A DNA stretch of 64,000 nt from positions 8,591,716 to 8,655,715 of the forward strand of contig OX463842.1 of the NCBI GenBank assembly GCA_949825065.1, read 5' to 3'. The stretch comes from Odontocerum albicorne. Lineage: Eukaryota; Arthropoda; Insecta; Trichoptera; Odontoceridae. Below are positions 10,160 through 20,205 of the stretch, piece after piece; positions within the stretch are counted from its first letter, which is position 1, and the number at the start of each line of letters is the position of its first letter. Made by a program: the position numbers and the translations under genes. A model generated the notes under the pieces. The model was not told where the DNA came from. It saw nothing but the letters and a program-made list of their open reading frames with translations, and made no database searches.

Positions 10160-10945
10160 TTATAATTTTGAAATACGATAATACTTTCCGATTCTGGACT
10201 ATGCGGACGTATGTTAGTTGGATGTTACAGAGGAACAGCTGGACAAATTACAGCGTCTTCAAAATGTGTGTCTAAGATTCATTTTCAACTTACGTAAGTA
10301 CGATCATATAACTTCATACCAGAACGCATTGAACTGGTTGAATGTTAGAAATAGACGCCAAATTCACATACTGTATCTATTGTATAATATCCTTAACTGT
10401 TCTGCCGCCCCCTCTTATCTCGCCGAAAATTTTCAGCGTCTTTCCAATCATGGATTAGCGCTACGCTCAAACAGTGATTGTCTATTTTCCTTTCCAGTTC
10501 ACCGCTCCTCTTTCTTTACGTCGTCCTTTACTGTCCATGCAGTGAGATTCTGGAATCAGTTACAAACCAATATAAGACTCACTCCGTCCTTGGCATGCTT
10601 TAAGAAGCGACTGAAAAAACTCTTAATTTCTTGTCAGTAAAATAACGTGTTTCATTCCTTATTTTTCCTTTCCTCTCCACCACCTCTTCCTTTCCTTTTG
10701 ATTGATGATATCTCACTTTATATGAAAAATAATGTTCGGGTGATTGTCCGTCTTTGTGGAGTTCGTGGGCATGTGCTCACGTATGTGTTTATGGATTTCG
10801 TGGGGATGGATAGTCATTTGAATGATTTATGTGACCACGTAACTTGCTTCATTTACTTTTGTCTGGTTGGTTGGAAAAGATTGCCGCCTGGCAATAAGCC
10901 CGCCAGATTGTATTTGCAATAAAAGTGTTAAATAAATAAATAAAG
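10160..10945 (+). pseudogene. LINE-E (CR1/jockey-like) ORF2 C-terminus with complete 3' end
   Basis: This is an open 140-codon stretch (10218-10640) and the best LINE-E coding remnant. It covers the post-RT C-terminal domain: 'LDKLQRLQNVCLRFIF', then 'RKYDHITSYQNALNWL', 'PSYLAENFQRLSNHG' and 'SSFTVHAVRFWNQL', ending in a basic 'FKKRLKKLLIS'. This order of blocks is the usual C-terminus of CR1/jockey-group non-LTR retrotransposons. The fingers/palm RT motifs and the endonuclease are absent because of 5' truncation. The 3' UTR follows, with the shared tail at 10863-10910 (GGTTGGTTGGAAAAGATTG) and a terminal (TAAA)n. It is non-functional as a mobile element. Confidence 0.8.
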
Positions 10946-11142
10946 TTAGGAAACTTTATGTATATGGACATAATAAAGTATAATTCTTAACCTAACATGG
11001 ACATTATTTTACTTTTTATTGTATATCAAACACTTGTAATTAAAAACGATATTAGTTGTTATTGCATACATGGTATATTCTCAAACCCAAATCAAAGAAA
11101 AAATAATTATCTTAACATAATATATGTTGAGGCTTTCGCGGT

Positions 11143-11305
11143 ACTTCGTATCCGTTGTATAAGATATTTCACAGTTCTTCGTATCCATTGTATAAGATAT
11201 TTCGCGGTTCTTCGTATCTGTTGTATAAGATATTTCGCGGTTCTTCGTATCCGTTGTATAAGATATTTCGCGGTTCTTTGTATCCGTTGTAAACCATAAG
11301 ATATT
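11143..11305. repeat. 33-bp minisatellite, about 5 copies
   Basis: The unit is 33 bp, containing 'cttcgtatccgttgtataag' then 'atatttcgcggtt', in about 4.8 copies. A related single unit occurs at 1700-1740 next to the family-2 foldback, so the repeat probably expanded from that element's flank. Confidence 0.85.
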
Positions 11306-11334
11306 TCGGATTTGAACCATGTGGTTTAACTTTT

Positions 11335-11500
11335 TTTTTTTATATTTTATTTACAAATGATAAGAAATCTATAAATACACAATTAATTTGCCAAAAAAAC
11401 AGCGGGTAATTTAATTTTAATGCACGATTTTAATGGATCTGGGTTTGTTGCTTTACGTTTGTCGTGTCCCAAGTAAACAAGGTGTTTGCCTGTATCTCAC
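11335..11500 (+). repeat. Dispersed repeat E, empty site for MITE-1
   Basis: About 150 bp are shared with 50635-51440 (plus, interrupted) and 20030-20205 (minus), for example 'ggatctgggtttgttgc'. At 'cagcgggTAatttaatttt' this copy has one TA where the 50.7-kb copy carries MITE-1, so it is the pre-insertion state. Nature unknown; it may be an untranslated part of a retroelement. Confidence 0.65.
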
Positions 11501-11690
11501 TTTATGATGCCAACGTTTCGAAAACGTTACAGTTTTCATTTTCAGAGTTTGACTTTTTGTAGTTAAGCTTGCCATAAGTGATGCGCGTCGGATACCGCTT
11601 GAAGATAAAACAATCCCTATAGATGAAAATTGCAACGTTGTTGAAGCGTTGGCATCATAAACCAAATAACACTTTACAATACTCCGAAAG
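11500..11690. repeat. Family-2 foldback element
   Basis: The left arm 'atgccaacgtttcgaaaacg' (11500-11527) and right arm 'cgttggcatcat' (11645-11660) are inverted, with the inner blocks 'cagttttcattttcag' and 'gatgaaaattgcaacgttg' also complementary. It is related to 1735-1955. It is inserted beside repeat E. Confidence 0.6.
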
Positions 11691-11727
11691 ATTTTATACG
11701 ACTTTTAGACATACATTTACTAACACC

Positions 11728-12642
11728 ATAGACTAATTGATAATGAATAAGGAAAATTAGGATATAATTGATAGTGAAAAAGGAAAATCAGGATAGAATA
11801 ATTGATAATGAAGAAGGAAAATTAGGATAGAATAATTTTTAATGAATTAGAAAAATTAGCATAGAATAATAGATAATGAATAAGAAAAATTAGCAAAGAA
11901 TAATAGATAATGAATAAGGAAAATTAGGATAGAATAATTGATAATGAATAAGGAAAATCAGGATAGAATAATTGATAATGAATAAGGAAAATCAGGATAG
12001 AATAATTGATAATGAATAAGAAAAATTAGGATAGAATAATTGATAATGAATTAGGAAAATTAGGATGGAATAATTGATAATGAATAAAGAAAATCAGGAT
12101 AAAATAATTGGTAATGAATAAGGAAAATTAGGATAGAATAATTGATAATGAATTAGGAAAATTAGGATAGAATAATAGATAATGAATAAGGAAAATTAGG
12201 ATAGAATAATAGATAATGAATTAGGAAAATTAGGATAGAATAATAGATAATGAATAAAGAAAATTAGGATAGAATAATAGATAATGAATAAAGAAAATTA
12301 GGATAGAATAATTGATAATGAATTAGGAAAATTAGGATAGAATAATAGATAATGAATAAAGAAAATTAGGATAGAATAATTGATAATGAATATGGAAAAT
12401 TAGGATAGAATAATTGATAATGAATTAGGAAAATTAGGATAGAATAATAGATAATAAATAAAGAAAATAAGGATAGAATAATTGATAATGAATTAGGAAA
12501 ATTAGGATAGAATAATAGATAATGAATAAAGAAAAATAGGATAGAATAATTGATAATGAATTAGGAAAATTAGGATAGAATAATAGATAATGAATAAAGA
12601 AAATTAGGATAGAATAATTGATAATGAATAAGGAAAATTACA
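11728..12642. repeat. 34-bp minisatellite array, about 27 copies
   Basis: The unit is 34 bp: 'attgataatgaataaggaaa' followed by 'attaggatagaata'. The copies vary at a few fixed positions (GAATAAGG/GAATTAGG/GAATAAAG, ATTG/ATAG), giving alternating variants that hint at a two-unit higher-order pattern. No coding capacity. Confidence 0.95.
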
Positions 12643-12970
12643 AGATAGCAGGCATTAGCGTTGAAACCATTTTCGCAGAATTGTTGTTACATATTTAACT
12701 TGAAGAATATTAAAACAATTATTTTACATTTGAAGACGGATCAAGAAGTAGAGAAATAGTCTGAAAATAGTGAAGCCATCTAAAACAAAGATTTAAGAGT
12801 ATGAACTAAACTGAATATTCCATCTAATAGACCCCACAAACTTGACTAGGAACGATACACATTAGTCAGAAAAAACGAACCCTCTTTTTGTTATCTGTGC
12901 TTTTTTTATAATTGGCGTGGGAGCTCCTCTATGTTTTGTGTAGGGTTTCTGCGGGCTCCATTTACTAGCG

Positions 12971-13040
12971 CAGGGGAAGGCAAACTTTTGCTCTGTTAGG
13001 GCTACACCTTCATGGCATTATTGACTACTTGACGTTATGT
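12971..13040 (+). mobile_element. Possible hAT terminal fragment
   Basis: CAGGGGAAGGCAAACTTTTG followed by 'gggctac' resembles the terminal inverted repeat of hAT elements (CAGGGG...GGCAAAC). A diverged candidate for an opposite end is at about 36493-36525. No 8-bp duplication could be paired, so this is a terminal-motif call only. Confidence 0.4.
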
Positions 13041-13044
13041 CTAT

Positions 13045-13115
13045 CGGTGGGACGACCTCTGTAGCTTAGTTGATAAACGCCTGTCTTGCAGCCTCCGGGT
13101 TTAACCCTTTTAATC
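13045..13115 (+). mobile_element. SINE-1 head fragment
   Basis: tRNA-like start 'acctctgtagcttagttg' with 'gcctccgggttt', matching the head of the full SINE-1 copies. It is truncated right after the B-box region. Confidence 0.5.
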
Positions 13116-13334
13116 TCAGCATATTTTGCATAAAATGTGAAAAAAATCCCAAGCATTTTTTGGAAAAAAAAACGTCAATGAAAGAAGAACTGAAAATAAA
13201 CCTTTGTAGATCATTTGAAATGTCTTAAAAAGACATTCGGTTTTAGGTGGAGTGTAGTGTATGTGTGAAGTATTCATATGTAATAATGAATTTTATGAAT
13301 ACCGTTTTCTTAGACAATTATCACAAAAAATAAA

Positions 13335-13425
13335 CAAACTTAAGATAGGTTATGACATGATTGGTAAGACGTCTGTTTTCCAGCCCGAGGGCTTCGTGTG
13401 CAGTGCCCGTTAGAACCCAGATTTT
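13335..13425 (+). mobile_element. SINE-1 head fragment
   Basis: 'tgattggtaagacgtctg' and 'cccgagggctt' match the SINE-1 head. The 'aacccagatttttc' that follows matches the body start. The B box is disrupted. Confidence 0.45.
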
Positions 13426-13459
13426 TCTACATTTTCGACTAGATTTTGTGACGAACTTT

Positions 13460-13603
<144 letters not shown>

Positions 13604-13609
13604 TTTTAT

Positions 13610-14230
13610 GGTTTTGAAGCAGGGAAATTCCATCCAAAGCATATTTGAGTGGATTAAAATGCTCGTTTTTTTAAGTTTACTTAATGCAACAAATATATTG
13701 TTATTTTGTAGAAAAATTCAGCAAGTGATTTTTCATTAGATACAAGAAATAGAAAATTATGGAAATAAAATGAAGACATTAATAGTATCCTTTTGTACCG
13801 CAAAACAAAGGTTGTATTGTAGTTGAAAGCAAGTACACATCCTCGCTGTAGTTACATCGAATCCTGAACAGGGTCAAATGGATGCTTGAATATTCGATAG
13901 CGAATACGCCTATAAACTGTCAAAATTTAGGGATGGAGATGTTAAAATATATCGAATCATCGAACTTTTCATATTTTTAGTTCAATATATCTTATTATTT
14001 AATACAGGGTTCAACTAAGAAACACATAAGTTAAACGTATAGTTAAAGTGAGGATGGTTAATATCAGATAAATATTATTAAATTAATTTATATTTTATTT
14101 TTTATATCAGTTAATATTTAGTTTTAAACACTAATTTTTTGGTGGAGACCTCCCTGTAGAGTGTAAAATAATAAATAATTTTCATATTTCATAAAAAAAA
14201 TATTATGGTGTTTTTTTATTCAACATAAAA
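13610..14230. other. No recognisable gene
   Basis: AT-rich, with no domain and no family match seen. Confidence 0.4.
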
Positions 14231-14284
14231 ATTTGCATGAAAATTTTGAGGCCGCGGCTCCGTGGGATTTTTCGCATCACAAAA

Positions 14285-14995
14285 CTATATACCCCAAGAA
14301 TCTCTCCGCTGCTCGCCGAGGTTGCCCCATGCCTCTAACCCCCAGTCCCCAACCCAAATGTGTACCGTTAGAAGCGTGTATCTCGGTACCAGTTCGAACA
14401 GAATTTAGTTTAATAAAGCCAGCTTTTTACACTAATTTTAATCTCCGGAATCTCTTATTTAATGGGAAAGGCAAAAATGGAATACTTAGCAACAGTAGTG
14501 TGTTTAAACTTTTATGTGCTGACTGTGATAATTTCTATATAGGAAAGACAGGAAGAACTTTTGAAAAGAGATTTCGTGAACACAAATCCGCCTTAACAAA
14601 TCCTCTTCATTTATTCTGAAATGGCTAATCATTGTCACCGTGAAAACCATACTTTTTCTATCGATGATGCCAAATTCTTACATATCAGTAGTAACGGAAA
14701 TAAATTGGACAGATTAGAGGCCCTAGAAATTTCGAAGTCAGTACAGTCAGATCCGAACATCTGGTGAACAGTTACATCCCAAAAATCTCTCCGCTCTTGG
14801 CCGAAATCGTCCCATGCCTCCCTCACCCCTTTAGCCCCCAACCGTTGAAGCGTGTATATCGGTAACATTTCGAACAGCATTTAGTCTTGTTTGTGCTTCC
14901 CTGAAGATGGGGGAAAGCCTTGAAATCGGTAGGGTTATAACGTCAAAAAAAAGTGGAATAAACAGTGTTTGATAAAACAAATTACAATATTCATA
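14285..14995 (+). pseudogene. Penelope-like element, GIY-YIG region, frameshifted, with a duplicated terminal block
   Basis: The plus strand encodes the C-terminal GIY-YIG endonuclease domain of a Penelope-like retroelement: 'KPAFYTNFNLR', 'LLCADCDNFYIGKTGR' and 'FEKRFREHKSAL', then a 1-bp insertion near 14608. The reading resumes in another frame with 'MANHCHRENHTFSID' and 'LDRLEALEIS'. A second break lies near 14745. The 3' end (14886-14990) carries the terminal sequence shared by all Penelope foldbacks here. The left part (14290-14410) repeats the 3'-region block ('aatctctccgct...' at 14299 and 14788) in the same orientation. That matches the terminal pseudo-LTR-like duplications of this class. 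RT domain absent. Confidence 0.8.
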
Positions 14996-15194
14996 TATTA
15001 TCATGAATTTGATAAGATCTCCCTAAAAGGGTTGTCATCAAGTGCTGTACACGTCAACCATATTTCTAAAACTAAGAGACGGGCCATTCCATAGCGTGAA
15101 TGCTAACCGTTAGATCAACTAATCGATCTACATATGCAACAGTTATTAAAAGACATTTCCATTTTATTTTCTTGATTCTTCACTTTCTTTTGTA

Positions 15195-15457
15195 CGAGGG
15201 TCATCCAGAAACTAAGGTTACAAGGGCTCCTGAGGAGGGTTTTTTTTTGTTTCAAAGTTGGCACACCTGGCATGCAGGGGGGGTCCTAACGGTCAGTTTG
15301 TTTGGTCCCGCGTGTTGTTCTCGACGGCGATCTCGACGGCGATTACGTTGAAAAATAGTTGAATATATTTGTGAAGTATCCTGTGAATTTCAATTAAATA
15401 CAAGCATTTTTGCGATCCTACATAAATGTTGTAACCTTACTTTCTGGATGACCCTCG
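15195..15457. mobile_element. Mariner-type MITE, 263 bp with 29-bp TIRs
   Basis: The terminal inverted repeats of 29 bp start CGAGGGTCATCCAGAAACTA and differ at one position between the two ends. TA lies at 15193-15194; the right flank is TT, one base from TA. The interior has no transposase. The ends have the CGAGGGT form common to mariner elements of the mellifera/irritans type, though no precise subfamily can be given. Confidence 0.8.
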
Positions 15458-15459
15458 TT

Positions 15460-16005
15460 GTTTGAAATGCCTCATTTATACCATGTTTACGAAAAGCAGT
15501 GTGTAGCATGTAGCGGTGCGCTTGAAAAAAAATGGTTGTTCTTTCCTGATTTAAAATATCTGAATTGTGTATTTTAACTTTAAGGGTATATTGCAAGTAT
15601 AAAAAGTTAAAACATATTTGGCTGACATACATTTAACATTTACTTATTACGCTTTTCCTTTTTGTAAAATGTCTGAAACGCTGTCAACCGAACGTTACGA
15701 GTATAGCGCGAGCATCCTCGATTGTACATTTTTGTAGGAGAGACTAAAATTAGGCGAGGGATAGTTTTGGCAATTCTGTCTGAAACGAACAAAAAATATG
15801 CACATCACAGTATTTAATAGTCGCTTCTAGGGGCGTTGAACCCGACAAAAAAGATTCATTAGGACCCATGCATAGAACATCGGGTTTCTGCTCGAATATT
15901 TCTGATACACAAAAAATTACAATATTCCTTGAATTTGTAACATACCTACTTTTATTTTATTTACTATAGAAGAATCAATTTTATTAGAATCCATTTTAGT
16001 CAATA
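15460..16005. other. No recognisable gene
   Basis: One 80-codon minus ORF (15390-15632) overlaps the MITE end and has no domain. Nothing else was recognised. Confidence 0.4.
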
Positions 16006-16130
16006 TATTTATTTGACACTTCATACTATCTCCATTGTATGAAGTGTCAAATAAATACTATCTCCATTTTATAAAGTGTCAAATAAATATTTTTTATCTC
16101 TCTCCATTGTATGAAGTGTCAAATAAAAAA
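16006..16130. repeat. 21-bp perfect stem hairpin plus two further direct copies
   Basis: 16006-16026 and 16037-16057 are perfect reverse complements (TATTTATTTGACACTTCATAC) around a 10-nt loop. The right half recurs, slightly changed, at 16059-16088 and 16101-16126. The motif ends abruptly at the LINE-E fragment. Confidence 0.8.
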
Positions 16131-16139
16131 AAATCTTAA

Positions 16140-16895
16140 CTGTTCCATCTCTTATCTTGCAGAAAATTTTCAGCGTCTTTCCGATAATGGACTTGCACTA
16201 CGCTCAAACAGAGATTTTTTTATTGGTCTTCCCAGTTCACCGCTCTACGTTTTTACGTCGTAATTTACTGTCCATGCAGTGAGACTCTGGAACTAATTAC
16301 AAACCAATCTTAGACTCGCTCCATCCTTGACATGTTTTAAGAAACGACTGAAATAACTTTTAATTTCTTGTCAGTAATAAAACGTAATTCATTCCTGATT
16401 TTTCTTTCCTCTCCACCATTCCTTCCTTTTCCTTTGATTGATGATATCTCACTTTTACTTTTATTATAGATACACGTTCATCAAATTTTATAAAATATAT
16501 TATTTATACAATAGTTAAGGCATTAACATTGCGGAGGTTTAAATACATTGTGATTTGTTTTTATCAAACACTGTTTATTCCTCTTTTTATAACGGTATAA
16601 CCCTATCGGTTTCAAAACGTTCACCTCATCATCAACAGTCTTGTTTGTGCTCCCTGATAATGAGGTGAAAGCTTTGAAACCGGTAGTGTTATACCGTTAT
16701 AAAAAGTGAAATAAACAGTGTTTGATAAAAACAAATTACAAAATGTTATAAAGATGAATAATTAATTGATTTTTTTTGCGACCATGTAACTTGCTTTATT
16801 TACTTTTGTCTGGTTGGCTGGAAGATATTGTAGCCTGGTAACAAACCTGGCAGATTGTTTTTACAATGAAGTGTTAAATAAAAATAAATATAGCA
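16140..16895 (+). pseudogene. LINE-E C-terminal remnant split by a Penelope foldback
   Basis: 16140-16500 matches the LINE-E C-terminus ('gaaaattttcagcgtctttc', 'catgcagtgagactctgg') and its 3' UTR start. 16748-16895 gives the rest of the 3' UTR and the tail 'ggttggctggaagatattg' with the final TAAATAAA. The interval 16507-16747 is a Penelope foldback inserted in the 3' UTR. The coding part has frameshifts, so no ORF remains. Confidence 0.75.
16507..16747. repeat. Penelope-derived foldback (family 1)
   Basis: A head-to-head inverted repeat with arms of about 100 bp. Both arms contain the terminal string 'aaacactgtttattcc', 'ataacggtataaccct' and 'ggtttcaaa', or their complements. Its insertion into LINE-E 3' UTR dates it after that LINE copy. 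No coding sequence remains between the arms. Confidence 0.85.
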
Positions 16896-17039
16896 TAGCA
16901 ATCTTGTGGACTTTAAGTCAGGTGACAATTTCTTCCAATCAATCAAACAAAAATAAATAATGGTAATAATGAAATTCGTTCAGAAGATAAATAACAACAA
17001 TTAAAAAGATATCAATTAAAGGAAATTTTGGAGGAATGG

Positions 17040-17340
17040 GTAACAGTTGCGTTACAGACTTGAAATTTAGAGTTTTTTCCACTAGCTTTTTTAAATGTGT
17101 CAATGAAAGAGTGTGTCTAATAGTAGATGGTAAGTGATTTTAGAGTCCCGCTGCATGAGCATTCAAGGACGACATTAAAAACGAAGAGCTGCGAACTGAG
17201 AAAGCCAATAAACAATATATGCTTGAAAGTAGCACGAGTCCATGGTAGGAAAGATGCTGAATATTTTCGGCGAGATATGAGGGGATAGCGAGACAGTTAA
17301 AGATGTTACAAAATAGTGGCAATATGGGAATTTCTTATAA
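17040..17340 (-). pseudogene. LINE-E C-terminal remnant
   Basis: The minus strand reads 'IPSYLAENIQHLSYHGL', 'LLAFSVRSSSFL' and 'LNAHAAGL', matching the 10160-10945 copy block by block. It is truncated at both ends, and the surviving 60-codon ORF has no start of its own. Confidence 0.7.
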
Positions 17341-17366
17341 TAGTCAATTAAGTTATTTCCAATCTG

Positions 17367-17485
17367 AAGCGATATGATATAACTTTATCATGTTAAAGCG
17401 ATATGATATAACTTTATTATGTTAAAGCGATATGATATAACTTTATCATGTTAAAGCGATATGATATAGCTTTATCATGTTAAAG
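17367..17485. repeat. 29-bp minisatellite, 4 copies
   Basis: The unit is 'aagcgatatgatataacttt' plus 'atcatgtta'. It occurs in four near-identical copies, with single-base changes in two. Confidence 0.9.
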
Positions 17486-17544
17486 ATAAATCTCAGATAA
17501 ACATTTTGATAACGTCATAGTTTGGCCAACAAAATGTAGTTGCA

Positions 17545-17750
17545 ATTGTAATTTGTTTTATCAAACACTTTTATTCCACTTTTTGAAACGGTATAACCCT
17601 ACCGGTTTCTAGACTTTCACCTCATCATCAGGGGAGCACAAACAAGACTTGTGCTCCCCTGATGATGAGGTGAAAGCCTTGAAACCGGTAGGGGTATACC
17701 GTTACAAAAAATGGAATAAACAGTGTTTGATAAAACAAATTACAATGTAT
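17545..17750. repeat. Penelope-derived foldback, best-preserved arms
   Basis: A near-perfect inverted repeat of about 95-bp arms meeting at 'acaagacttgtgct'. The right arm shows a hammerhead-like layout. CTGATGA is at 17659-17665, followed by a short stem GAGG (17667-17670)/CCTT (17677-17680). GAAA is at 17681-17684, and a second stem CGGTA (17686-17690)/TACCG (17697-17701) is followed by TT. There is no coding sequence. Confidence 0.85.
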
Positions 17751-17779
17751 TTAAATATAAATAATATATTAATTGCAAT

Positions 17780-18300
17780 TATCTAACTGCACCCGTTCGG
17801 GCTAGTATGAGCAACATGGAACACCTGAAGCTTAAACAATTGTAGAATATGGCATTAAAGATCACTTTCAACTTTCAACACCCATCCCAGAACAAACCTG
17901 TCCCGACTTCACGCCGAACAGCGTGAATAAATTCTCCAACACCACATCCTCGCTTGGACCGTGAAGTTCAACAAAAGTCAAGAGGATCACAGCAATCCTC
18001 TAATTACTGCTCTGGGGGCTTACGAGAATAAATTCGACCAACCTGTCCGCTATAAGTAAACTCTTCCAAAGCATCATCTGTTGACTGACTAGTCCGCCTA
18101 CAAATTAGCAGGGAGGACCAAGGTCTAAGTGAACGTGATGAAATGCAAGTAGCCTGAATGAGTAGACATGTAACTACGTGTTAAATAATTAGTATTAAAA
18201 TAATTAGTTGCAAGAATTGTTATCTAGTCAAGTTAGTATGAAGGTGTTAGTTATTTCTAAGAAATCAAATATTAAGATTATTAAAAGTAAAAATTACACG
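17780..18300 (+). repeat. Dispersed repeat D, longest copy
   Basis: It shares 'caagtagcctgaatg' and 'gttatctagt' with the reverse-oriented copies at 25225-25500 and 30640-30990. It is moderately GC-rich with no ORF. It could be a LINE 3' UTR or another non-coding element. Superfamily unknown. Confidence 0.55.
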
Positions 18301-18328
18301 TGAGAAATTAAGATTTAGTTATTTCATA

Positions 18329-18580
18329 GTATTTTGTTTTATCGAACACTGTTTATTCCCCTTTTTGTAACGGTATAACCCTGCTGGCTTCAAGGCTTTT
18401 ACCTCATCATCAGGGGAGTACAAGTATTGTTTGTGCTCCCTGATGATGAGTTGTAAGCCTTGCAACCGATAGGGTTATACCGTTACAAAAAGTGGAATAA
18501 ACAGTGTTTGATAAAACAAATTACAATGTCTTGAAAACTCCACAATGTTAATAATGACTTAAATATAAACAATATATTTA
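18329..18580. repeat. Penelope-derived foldback
   Basis: The arms match 17545-17750. The right arm has CTGATGA (about 18439) and a diverged GCAA in place of GAAA. It is followed on the right by the 'ccacaatgttaat...' terminal block that is also the unit of the 34.7-kb satellite. Confidence 0.8.
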
Positions 18581-18584
18581 GTTC

Positions 18585-20029
18585 ATAGTTTTAATACTCG
18601 TACATTAATTAGATTAGTTCTTAAAATATACATTTGAATACCATATATGTATGGCCTTTGGCAAATGTTTGTATTAAAGATAACTTTATTAAAAAAATGC
18701 AATTATTAAATAAGTATTTTTTATACATATTAAAGTTGGCAACCGGTTTATTTACTTAACCTAAGGAAGTATACAGACTTGACTTAAAATCAGGTAGCAA
18801 AGGAACCTTCATATTATGTCGACATTATTTTGTCTACTTAGTCAATTTTCCTTCATATCTTCGCGAAATATTTCAGTTTCTTTCAGACCACTGACGTCCT
18901 CTTCGATCAGACGATGAGAGATTCCTTTGCGTACCAACAAATCGCACCACATTCTCATTTGCAGTTCACTCGGTGCGACTGAGAAACGAATTTCTAAAAT
19001 TTATCAGATTTACACTTTCCTTATTTACATTTAAGAGAGAATTAGAAAAATATTACATTACCATGAATATCTTTTCACGCTAATTTTCCTTTGTTTCCCT
19101 TCCTTATCCTTGAAAGAATTCCTTTCCTTCAATTCTACCATTATTGATAGAGTTTAGTCATTTATATGTTTTTTTTAAATTAATTTAGATTAAATTTTTT
19201 TTTAAATCTGTCATGAATTAAAACATTTATATTAATACATCTAAGATGAGCTCGTTGGTTAGAAGAAATTAATGTATAGCAATAAGCCCGTCAGATGTAC
19301 CATGTTTAACCATGTACACAAAATAATGAAAATAAATCAAGAAAGACGATTGGCTGTAGGAAATGCATTGTTTCGTCAATAACAGCCAATAAATGTATTA
19401 TAAACTGTATCATATGCAGATGCAGGGAAGTATTTTATATAATAGCCGCAGCCACCACCTTCCTATCCTTACGCTCAACTTATTCATATAGTTCGAATCC
19501 TTCGAAACTAAAGAACCTTTGAGTAGAGTTTACTTTCTTAACGGCGCTGTATAAATTATCCTGTTTTTATTATTATTTTCAAAATGTAACGTAGAAAATT
19601 AAATTTCTAGGCCAGATAACTTATTCATTTATCTCTCTATAAACTGAATAAAATTCACATTTGTCCTAATTTATTTTAACATTTCATTCAATGTACAGAT
19701 TTTTAATGCTTTTTTATCAGCAAAGACTAAGGAGAAATATACTCGTAAATTGAGATATTTGAACGTATTATTGAAATGTCATAAAAACCACATTTGCCCA
19801 AAAATTTGTGTTACCTTTTCCTTCAAAAATACAACACACACAGTGAAAAAAGGTAAAATTCACATTAGCTCCAATTTATTCTAACATATTAATAACATAG
19901 CATGCAAATGTGCAAAAAAAATTAAAAGCTTTTTGAATCAGTAAAGACGAAGGAAAAATATCATACCGTGCAACGGGGTTTTTTTTTTGTGTAATTAAAA
20001 ATCGGAAAGAAGTATCGATTTATTTTTTC
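18585..20029. other. No recognisable gene
   Basis: AT-rich, with only short ORFs. 19440-19490 contains, in reverse, a 25-bp motif (gtaaggataggaaggtggt) also found at 62816-62834 and, as a variant, at the 5' side of the Penelope ORF near 39920. A decayed element of that group may therefore lie here. Confidence 0.35.
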
Positions 20030-20205
20030 ATGCTAAATATCCTCAGTGAGATACAGGCAAAATCCTAGTTTACTGGGGATACGACAAATGAAAGGCAACA
20101 AACCCAGATCCATTAAAATTATATGTCCAAATCAAATTACCTGTTGTTTTTTCTCAAATTGTGTATATTTCTTGTCATGTGTAATAATAAATAAATAAAA
20201 TATAA
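20030..20205 (-). repeat. Dispersed repeat E
   Basis: Reverse-oriented copy of 11335-11500 and 50635-51440 ('gcaacaaacccagatcc'). It is uninterrupted at the site where the 50.7-kb copy carries MITE-1. Confidence 0.6.

Noticed and set aside
13113..13160. Left end of another TTAA element (TTAACCCTTTTAATCTC)
   Set aside because: No inverted partner with TTAA was found nearby.
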